Positions 9,073 through 15,437 of a stretch of 22,658 nt of DNA are shown here, one piece after another (the first letter of the stretch is position 1; the number at the start of each line of letters is the position of its first letter). The stretch is from positions 1 to 22,658 of the forward strand of contig JAGWZS010000006.1 in the NCBI GenBank assembly GCA_018971905.1, given 5' to 3'. A program made the translations under genes and the position numbers. Below the pieces are notes generated by a model. It did no database searches and was not told the origin of the DNA. It saw only the letters and a list, made by a program, of their open reading frames with translations. Origin of the DNA: Rhodospirillales bacterium. Lineage in GTDB: Bacteria; Pseudomonadota; Alphaproteobacteria; Acetobacterales; Acetobacteraceae.

Positions 9073-11107
9073 TCCCAGTATCCAGCGCGGTCATGTGGGT
9101 ACCCATCATCGGAGACACCGGCGCCATAATGCCATCGTGTAAAGGCTTGCGCCCTTTTAAAGCGGCCGGCCGAACTTTTGCGGTATCTTCGGGGCGAGCC
9201 TCCGCTGCAGCAAAAGGCGGCTTCTTTCCCATCAGCTCATACGCAAAAGCATTGGCGCCAGGCGGTAGTGGATCCCCGGGCCCCAACGCGCGTTGCCCCG
9301 GCGGCGGAGAAGGGTTCAACGGCACGGTCCACTCGGCGTCAAGCTTTGCCAACTCATCACCGGAAGACGGCATAATTCCAAGCATCGGCCCCATCCGGGC
9401 AATGATGCGAGAAACAGTTGGCGCCGCGATATAGCCACCCGTGGTAAACCCATGCGTGGTTGCATCCGGTTTCGGCTGCATCACCAAGACATAAACCAAA
9501 TATTGCGGGTCCTGCATGGGAAACGCCGCCATAAACGAGGCATTGTTGGTATGGAGCCGATAGCGGCCATCTGGCCCCACAACCTGCGCCGTTCCGGTTT
9601 TGCCACCGACCACATAGCCAGGCACCGCCGCATATTGCCCGGTGCCAAAAAGCACCACATTCGTCATCAGCTTGCGCATGATGTCGGAGGTGGATTGCTT
9701 CATGATCCTGACGCCCTGCGGTTGCGGTCCGTTGGGATCAACCTTCAACAACGTGGCGGAATAGCGCAGCCCCCCATTTAAAACAGGCACGGTTGCCGTA
9801 ACCAACTGAAGCGGCGAAATAGCAATGCCTGCGCCAAAGGACACGGTCATCGTCGCTGCCAAACCCCAGTTGTTTTTAGACGGGAACAACGGCGGCGGCG
9901 GGCCAGGAAGCTGAATATTCAACGGCTTGAAGAAGCCCTGCTTCTCGTACCACGCCTGCTCTATCTTCGGGCCCAATATCGTCGCGATCCGCGATGCGCC
10001 AATATTCGACGACACATTTAATATCTGCGGAACCGCCATCCACGTATGCGCGGGCTCAAAATCAGTAATCTGAAAGCGCCCAATCTGCAGCGGATGCGTC
10101 GTGTCAAAATAGTCCCACCAATGGATCATGCCACTGTCGAGCGCCATCGAAATGGTTTGAAGTTTAAACACTGAACCTGGCTCATAGAGCCCGCTCACAC
10201 AGCGGTCGAACTGGCTATTTGGCGGAGCATCTCGGTAATCATTCACGTCATAATCCGGCAGACTGACCATGGCCAGCACCTCTCCGGTGTGCACATTCAT
10301 TACGATAGCGCAAGCTCCAGGCGCTTTAAACTCTTTCACGGCTGAAGCCAGCTCATCGTGAACAATGCTCTGAATGCCCGCATCAATCGAAAGCTGCAAA
10401 GGTTGCGGGTCACTCGTCAGGCGTTTATTGAAGTACTTTTCAACTCCGGCCAGGCCCGTGGAGTCGATATTCACACCACCCAAGATATGCGCTGCCAAAT
10501 TTCCATCCGGATAATGGCGCTCTTCTCGGTCCTCAAAATAAACCCCTGGAATTCCCAGCGAATTAACGGCCAATTCCTCTTGAGGCGTCAGCAGCCGGTC
10601 CAGATAGACAAATTCTTTGCGTTTGTTCGGCGCTTCGCCATAACCCATTGTGTGCGCGAGCCACGCGGGATTTGTGCCAGGCAGCGCGTTGGCCAGCATG
10701 GTCGCGGCAGCTACAGGGTCCGACACCTGCTGCGGATTCGCGTAGAGCGCGGCTCCCGGCAGCGAAACCGCAAGAATAATGCCGTTGCGGTCTATAATAT
10801 CGGCCCGGCCAGGCGCCGGGGGCTTCACACTCAATTTTGGCGTCATGGCTGCGATTTGCGCAGCGCTTGGATGAATCGGCGCCACAACCGTCGCCCACAC
10901 AAGCTTCAGCGCCAACACGCTGAACAAACAGATAAATAAGAGAGCACCTACAACTATACGGCCGCGCGCCCGTTCCAACGTCGCCCGCTGGCTCAAATCA
11001 GAGCCGGTAATTCGCACCGTTTCCATGGATGGTTCAGCATCGCCACCCTCCGCGCGCCTCTTCCTCCAGGAGGAAGGCTCTCCCTCCGGCCGCAAGTTAA
11101 GAGTCAA
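9059..11107 (-). CDS. ftsI: Septal transpeptidase FtsI (penicillin-binding protein 3)
   Basis: FtsI is the class B penicillin-binding protein that cross-links septal peptidoglycan together with FtsW. The 682-residue product has a cytoplasmic N-terminus, one membrane anchor (about 51-72), a dimerisation domain beginning GRADIIDRNG (100-109), and a transpeptidase domain with SVFK (catalytic Ser312), SSN (366-368) and KTGTAQ (503-508). After about residue 575 comes a Pro/Ala-rich tail of roughly 105 residues, which makes it longer than a typical FtsI. The start is TTG at 11105-11107, overlapping the ftsL stop as TTGA with a GGGAG Shine-Dalgarno about 6 bases upstream. An ATG at 11024-11026 would remove 27 residues and leave a gap in an otherwise gapless operon. 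Confidence 0.96.
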   Translation of the reverse strand: MTLNLRPEGEPSSWRKRRAEGGDAEPSMETVRITGSDLSQRATLERARGRIVVGALLFICLFSVLALKLVWATVVAPIHPSAAQIAAMTPKLSVKPPAPGRADIIDRNGIILAVSLPGAALYANPQQVSDPVAAATMLANALPGTNPAWLAHTMGYGEAPNKRKEFVYLDRLLTPQEELAVNSLGIPGVYFEDREERHYPDGNLAAHILGGVNIDSTGLAGVEKYFNKRLTSDPQPLQLSIDAGIQSIVHDELASAVKEFKAPGACAIVMNVHTGEVLAMVSLPDYDVNDYRDAPPNSQFDRCVSGLYEPGSVFKLQTISMALDSGMIHWWDYFDTTHPLQIGRFQITDFEPAHTWMAVPQILNVSSNIGASRIATILGPKIEQAWYEKQGFFKPLNIQLPGPPPPLFPSKNNWGLAATMTVSFGAGIAISPLQLVTATVPVLNGGLRYSATLLKVDPNGPQPQGVRIMKQSTSDIMRKLMTNVVLFGTGQYAAVPGYVVGGKTGTAQVVGPDGRYRLHTNNASFMAAFPMQDPQYLVYVLVMQPKPDATTHGFTTGGYIAAPTVSRIIARMGPMLGIMPSSGDELAKLDAEWTVPLNPSPPPGQRALGPGDPLPPGANAFAYELMGKKPPFAAAEARPEDTAKVRPAALKGRKPLHDGIMAPVSPMMGTHMTALDTGNEQG

Positions 11108-11856
11108 TTCTGGCTCCCGGCCTGAGCCATCCCAAGAAGAGACCCACCATCAAGCGGTACCGCGGATGCCTCAGGCTCAGACTCAGGAGTGGCGCGAATG
11201 CGGACAACTTGGGCACCCAGCGGCAACCGTCTTTCTGGGTGAGCTTGCGGCAGCCTCGGAACAATCGCTCGCGCTGAAGCCTCATAAACTGTGGCGGAAG
11301 ATGGAGCCGGATGTTGCCAGGCCCTGGCAGCCAAATGAACCGTCTCGTGCCGCATGAGCACACGAGGCCGAATGGGCGGTGGATTTGGCAAGCTGGTTCT
11401 GTTTTGCTGCATCGCCCCGGCGCTGGCCAAAAGAACAGGCGCGGTGGATTGCACAGCTGCAACGCGGCCTTTCACTTCAATCGGCGGCCCCATAGGCGAA
11501 GGTGTTGCAGCCGCTCCTGGCAGCCCCGGCACCATATCCTCGGGATTGCTTTGCGGCGCGGCAATGCCTGGCTCAGGCAGTTCATTGGCCAACGAAGCCA
11601 AGGTTACAAGCTGAGCAGGCTTCATCGGCTGCAGCCCCGTGAACTGCTCCGCGAGCGACGCTATCCTTGAAGGATCTGCCTCCAGCGCCCATTGAGCCTT
11701 CAGTACACGGATAGCCTCTTCGTCCTGGCGGGTAGCGTCGGCAGCCTGTTCCAGCTGATATTCCAAAGCATGGCTTTGATGCTTGACGACAAACAAATAG
11801 GCGCCCGAGAGAGCAAAAAGCAGCCCGGCAAGAAAGGTAAACGGACGGACAATCAT
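11104..11856 (-). CDS. ftsL: Cell division protein FtsL, long alphaproteobacterial form
   Basis: FtsL is a bitopic membrane protein of the FtsQLB complex that helps activate FtsWI. Identification rests on shape and position: a short cytoplasmic start, a single transmembrane segment at about residues 5-24, a heptad-like coiled-coil at about 27-62 (HALEYQLEQAADATRQDEEA), and placement between rsmH and ftsI. The remaining 185 residues are rich in Pro and Ala and look disordered. Escherichia coli FtsL is only about 121 residues, so this 250-residue protein carries a large extension. The start overlaps the rsmH stop as ATGA and the stop overlaps the ftsI start as TTGA. Sequence conservation in this family is weak, so the call is contextual. 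Confidence 0.85.
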   Translation of the reverse strand: MIVRPFTFLAGLLFALSGAYLFVVKHQSHALEYQLEQAADATRQDEEAIRVLKAQWALEADPSRIASLAEQFTGLQPMKPAQLVTLASLANELPEPGIAAPQSNPEDMVPGLPGAAATPSPMGPPIEVKGRVAAVQSTAPVLLASAGAMQQNRTSLPNPPPIRPRVLMRHETVHLAARAWQHPAPSSATVYEASARAIVPRLPQAHPERRLPLGAQVVRIRATPESEPEASAVPLDGGSLLGMAQAGSQN

Positions 11857-12785
11857 GCCGTCAGCCTTTCCATCACGCGCAGCTTCGCACTGCGCGCCCG
11901 GGGGTTGGCCCGAATCTCCTCCTGACTGGGCAAGACAGGAGACTTGTTTACCAGCTTGAACAAAGGCGGAGCTGCCGGCACTAAACCTGCTGGATCATGC
12001 CGTGAGGCGATTGGCGCCAAACCTGCCCGTTCGGCAAAAAAACGCTTCACGATCCGATCCTCCAGCGAATGAAAGCTGACAACCACGAGCCGGCCGCCAG
12101 GCTTCAGTCGCGCGGCCGCTTGGCCCAACGCAGCCTCAACATCGGACAGCTCCTCATTCACGGCGATGCGCAACGCCTGAAAGCTTCTGGTTGCCGGGTC
12201 AATGCCCGACTTATCCGGTCTCACAACACTCCGTATCACGCTTGCCAGATCCGCCGTTGTCGCAAATTTTTGCACCATGCGCCGCTCAACAATTGCTCTC
12301 GCAACCCGCCGCGCGACTTTTTCGTCTCCATATTTATACAAAATATCTGCAAGCTCGGATTCGGCGCAAAGGTTTACAATTGCCGCCGCATCCCGGCCAT
12401 CCTGCCCCATGCGCATATCCAGCGGCCCATCCTGGCGAAACGAAAATCCACGCGCCGGGTCGTCGATCTGATAGGAGGAAAGCCCCAGATCAAACACCGC
12501 GCCATCCAGAGCCGCAACACCGCGCGCCTCCATCATGTCAGCGAGCTCGCTAATTCGCCCCGGCATAATTTCAAACCGGCCCGGATAATCCGCAGCCATT
12601 TTCCTCGCCCGCACCACCGCGTCCGGATCACGGTCGATCGCATGAAGCCGGCAGAACGCCGCCTCCAGAATGGCGCGGGAGTAGCCGCCACCACCGAACG
12701 TACCGTCCAGATACACTCCGCCCTCAGCAGGCTTGAGGGCCGCTACCGCCTCATCCCGCAACACGGAAATGTGCGAATATTCCAT
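11853..12785 (-). CDS. rsmH: 16S rRNA (cytosine(1402)-N(4))-methyltransferase
   Basis: RsmH (MraW) methylates N4 of C1402 in the 16S rRNA decoding centre with S-adenosylmethionine. The 310-residue protein opens with HISVLRDEAV (5-14) and has the SAM-binding loop DGTFGGGGYSRAIL (27-40), D51 in AIDRDP, VFDLGLSSYQID (97-108), RGFSFRQDGPLDMRM (112-126), the ALRIAVNEEL block and the C-terminal motif VVSFHSLEDRIVKRFF. These are family-defining. The start region reads GTGATG over the mraZ TGA stop; I use the ATG at 12783-12785, and the GTG at 12786-12788 would add one residue. It occupies the standard second position of the dcw operon. Confidence 0.98.
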   Translation of the reverse strand: MEYSHISVLRDEAVAALKPAEGGVYLDGTFGGGGYSRAILEAAFCRLHAIDRDPDAVVRARKMAADYPGRFEIMPGRISELADMMEARGVAALDGAVFDLGLSSYQIDDPARGFSFRQDGPLDMRMGQDGRDAAAIVNLCAESELADILYKYGDEKVARRVARAIVERRMVQKFATTADLASVIRSVVRPDKSGIDPATRSFQALRIAVNEELSDVEAALGQAAARLKPGGRLVVVSFHSLEDRIVKRFFAERAGLAPIASRHDPAGLVPAAPPLFKLVNKSPVLPSQEEIRANPRARSAKLRVMERLTA

Positions 12786-13228
12786 CACCCCAGCGCCCCG
12801 AAGCTAAGCTTGGGCGCCATAGCGCGGGAAGCATCACGGAAAGCCCTGCCAGCCGCAGGCTCCCAGATCAGGAAATGATCCCCCCGGCCCATAAAAAACA
12901 CAGCATCCGATAGCCCCGCGACCCCCGCCAGATAACCGGTGATCAGCATTCGCCCCTGCCCGTCCAGCTCCACCTCCTCGGCGTCGGAATAGACCTGCGT
13001 CTGCAACCCCACCCGCTCGCGGCTCATTTCAGGCATGGCATCCACTTTGGCCTGGAAGCGCTCGTAATTCGGCAGCGGCCAGGCTTCCACGCAACCCTCA
13101 ATGAACGAAGGGCGCAGGATCAGCGTCATCTCAGGGTGATTCTTCCAGGCGGCACGAAACGACGCCGGAACGGAAACCCGCCCCTTTGCATCGCGCTTAT
13201 TCTCGTGACTGCCAAAGAACTGCTTCAT
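12785..13228 (-). CDS. mraZ: Transcriptional regulator MraZ
   Basis: MraZ is a DNA-binding protein with two AbrB/SpoVT-like repeats that forms a ring and regulates its own dcw operon by binding TGGG-type repeats near the promoter. The sequence shows repeat 1 at FFGSHENKRDAKGRVSVPASFR and repeat 2 at YSDAEEVELDGQGRMLITGYLAG; each contains the conserved K/Q-GR core. I favour the ATG at 13226-13228 because family members normally begin M-x-x-F-x-G immediately before the first repeat. An in-frame ATG at 13250-13252 would add MKRFGLGA, but its Shine-Dalgarno-like AGGA abuts the codon. It is the first gene of the operon, and its stop overlaps the rsmH start. Confidence 0.94.
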   Translation of the reverse strand: MKQFFGSHENKRDAKGRVSVPASFRAAWKNHPEMTLILRPSFIEGCVEAWPLPNYERFQAKVDAMPEMSRERVGLQTQVYSDAEEVELDGQGRMLITGYLAGVAGLSDAVFFMGRGDHFLIWEPAAGRAFRDASRAMAPKLSFGALG

Positions 13229-13275
13229 CGCCCCCAGGCCAAACCTTTTCATTCCTACCCAAGTTCACCACTTTA

Positions 13276-13290
13276 TGGGAAATTATGGGT
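13276..13290 (+). promoter_or_regulatory. Candidate MraZ operator: two TGGGN repeats 10 bp apart
   Basis: TGGGA at 13276-13280 and TGGGT at 13286-13290 are direct repeats with a 5-bp spacer, the spacing reported for MraZ boxes. They read on the strand opposite to mraZ and overlap the CATAAT hexamer. Escherichia coli has three repeats in the sense orientation, so the match is partial. A nearby minus-strand AAAGTGGTG (13266-13274) also resembles boxes described in mollicutes. Confidence 0.4.
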
Positions 13291-13326
13291 TTAAACCCCA
13301 CTACCATACAACCCCTCCTCCGTCAA
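13282..13326 (-). promoter_or_regulatory. Candidate promoter of the mraZ/dcw operon
   Basis: On the minus strand a TTGACG box (13321-13326) is followed 17 bases later by TAGTGG (13298-13303). A better -10, CATAAT (13282-13287), lies further downstream with a poor -35 TTGTAT 18 bases ahead. Either would start transcription about 45-65 bases before mraZ. This is visual matching only. Confidence 0.4.
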
Positions 13327-13436
13327 AGAGAATCGATGGATTCCACCAGGGGAACGGATCAAAAAACCACTGAGATTCAATGGAGTTTTCGTCACGTGTT
13401 CTGCTTGCGTTCTGAAATCATTGTGTTTTTGAAACG

Positions 13437-13831
<395 letters not shown>

Positions 13832-13836
13832 CGCGG

Positions 13837-13865
13837 TGCCTAGGGAAGATTGTCCGGCGCGTCAA
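13837..13865 (-). promoter_or_regulatory. Candidate rnpB promoter inside the amidase gene end
   Basis: On the minus strand TTGACG (13860-13865), a 17-base spacer and TAGGCA (13837-13842) place a start about 8 bases downstream at G13829, which is the 5' end of the rnpB P1 helix. The -10 hexamer contains the amidase TAG stop. The agreement with an independently defined RNA end supports it, although the -10 is a weak match. Confidence 0.5.
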
Positions 13866-14514
13866 CCACACGCCGCAGCGCCGCCGCGCGGCCAGCCGTG
13901 GGATCGTCCGCCAGACCACTGAGATGATTGGGAAGAAAATGGCGCTGGAAGGCTAAAATAACATCTTTTTCAGCCAGCGCGGTATCGTACCCGATGGCGC
14001 CCAAGTCTGCCAGCAGATCCCCCGGAGGATCAAACGCGTCGGTCCATAAGCCTACGCCACAGGCAGCAAGCCGCGCCCAGTCGAACAACTCCCCAGGGTC
14101 CTGCTTACGGTTTGGGGCAATATCGGAATGCGCTACCACATTCCGCGCTTCAATACCGTGCCGCATGATAATTCCTTGAGCCAATTCCATAACCGCCTGC
14201 ATTTGCGTTGCCGGAAATGGCCGGTAGCCCCATTCATGGCCGGGGTTGACGACCTCGATACCAATGGAGGCGTCGTTCAGCATCCGCCTGCCGCGCCAGC
14301 AAGAGACACCCGCATGCCAAGCGCGCCTGGCTTCCGGCACAAGATTATAAATCGTGCCGTCCTCATCCACGACATAATGAGCGGAGACCTTAGCTTTGGG
14401 GGACTTCAACAAATCAATGGCGGACCGCGCTGTCGGCATACCGGTGTAATGCATCACCAGGATCGAAATATCCCCATCCCTCTCATCGGCATTGGGTGAT
14501 GGCTCAAATATCAT
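13840..14514 (-). CDS. N-acetylmuramoyl-L-alanine amidase (Amidase_2, AmpD/AmiD type)
   Basis: Amidase_2 enzymes are zinc hydrolases that cut the MurNAc-L-Ala bond during peptidoglycan recycling. In this 224-residue protein the expected zinc ligands are H22 (MHYTG), H129 (AHSDIAP) and D139 (RKQDPG), with E87 (GIEVVN) and K137 at the catalytic positions; the SAHYVVDEDG segment (44-53) is also typical. Residues about 160-205 (AIGYD.....ILAFQRHFLP) look like a small peptidoglycan-binding repeat, which AmiD has and AmpD lacks. No signal peptide or lipobox is seen, so the product is probably cytoplasmic and works in recycling like AmpD. The gene follows djlA by 17 bases with a GAGG upstream. Its stop lies about 9 bases before the rnpB 5' end. 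Confidence 0.9.
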   Translation of the reverse strand: MIFEPSPNADERDGDISILVMHYTGMPTARSAIDLLKSPKAKVSAHYVVDEDGTIYNLVPEARRAWHAGVSCWRGRRMLNDASIGIEVVNPGHEWGYRPFPATQMQAVMELAQGIIMRHGIEARNVVAHSDIAPNRKQDPGELFDWARLAACGVGLWTDAFDPPGDLLADLGAIGYDTALAEKDVILAFQRHFLPNHLSGLADDPTAGRAAALRRVVDAPDNLP

Positions 14515-14531
14515 ACGCGCCTCATCTCCGC

Positions 14532-15317
14532 CTAAAAGGCGCGTTCGCGTTTTATCGCGTCATATGCGGCATTAATTCGTGCAACCCTCTCGGATGACAG
14601 CTTAATAATCTCAGGCGCCGCCCCCTTAGATGCCATAGCATCAGGGTGATTCTCCCGCATAAGCTGCTTCCAGCGCCTCCTTATTTCCTCGGGCGCCGCT
14701 TGGCGCTGTAGGCCCATAACAAGATAAGGATCCTCCACGTCCCGTGGCATTGGCATTCTCTGGCCGGCACGGCGCGCCGCAGCATCGCTCAAGCCGAAAC
14801 CAAAAGCCACACGCGAGAGAAAATCTGCCTCCGCTCCGTTTACCGGTCCATCCGCCCGCGCAATCTGGTATAATCCGGCCAACACCTGTTCCAGCACAGC
14901 CTTTTCATCAGAAAAAGCCTGCCCCAACTGAGTTGCATAACAAACGTAGCCAGAGGCACTTTCCCGCGCACTGTCAAACAGGCGCGCCACCTCGGCCATA
15001 CCATCGGGAGGTATGGCGAAGCTCTGCTTAAAAGCATTAATCTCCAACCGCGTCACCGGTCCGTCGCATTTGCACAGTTTGGCAGCCAATACCGTCACGC
15101 CAATCGCAAATATCTGGTCACGCCTACCGAGCATGGAGGTCATTTTCAGCCGATCGATCGGTATAGCCCGCCCGGCAAAGCCTGAAACACCAGACGCGAG
15201 CCCGTGCAGCTTGCCTTCGTCAGCTGCGTGCCCCAGGGCGGCGCCAAACAACGCGCCCACAGGGCCGCCCATGGCAAAGCCCGCCATACCGCCGATAAAC
15301 TTCCCCCAATAGCTCAT
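14532..15317 (-). CDS. djlA: DjlA-like TerB/J-domain membrane co-chaperone
   Basis: DjlA-type proteins are inner-membrane J proteins that stimulate the ATPase of DnaK. The 261-residue product starts with a Gly/Ala-rich hydrophobic segment (about 7-31) with a GxxxG-like pattern, as in DjlA transmembrane domains. A TerB-like helical domain follows (about 67-185, with two acidic D-G-P-V motifs at 85-88 and 156-159) and then a C-terminal J domain (196-258) with the essential HPD at 224-226. The start is the ATG at 15315-15317. The frame stays open for 74 more codons, but that stretch is basic, low-complexity and intergenic in character. The 120 bases to the divergent asmA show no strong promoter by eye. 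Confidence 0.88.
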   Translation of the reverse strand: MSYWGKFIGGMAGFAMGGPVGALFGAALGHAADEGKLHGLASGVSGFAGRAIPIDRLKMTSMLGRRDQIFAIGVTVLAAKLCKCDGPVTRLEINAFKQSFAIPPDGMAEVARLFDSARESASGYVCYATQLGQAFSDEKAVLEQVLAGLYQIARADGPVNGAEADFLSRVAFGFGLSDAAARRAGQRMPMPRDVEDPYLVMGLQRQAAPEEIRRRWKQLMRENHPDAMASKGAAPEIIKLSSERVARINAAYDAIKRERAF

Positions 15318-15437
15318 ATTGCCAGCCTTAGCACGGCACAGCCCTTGAACCCAATCACACAATGAGACATCACCAGGGCATGATTTAGGGGTCATTGCTC
15401 TCAATTTGGTGAACGAAAGACGGGTTCGCGGGTTATC

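Noticed and set aside
10358..10939. Plus-strand open frame of 193 codons opposite ftsI
   Set aside because: It mirrors the conserved dimerisation and anchor regions of FtsI, and the translation is Arg/Asn/His-rich noise.
12069..12878. Plus-strand open frame of 269 codons opposite rsmH and mraZ
   Set aside because: It is antisense to two conserved genes, with a basic, low-information translation.
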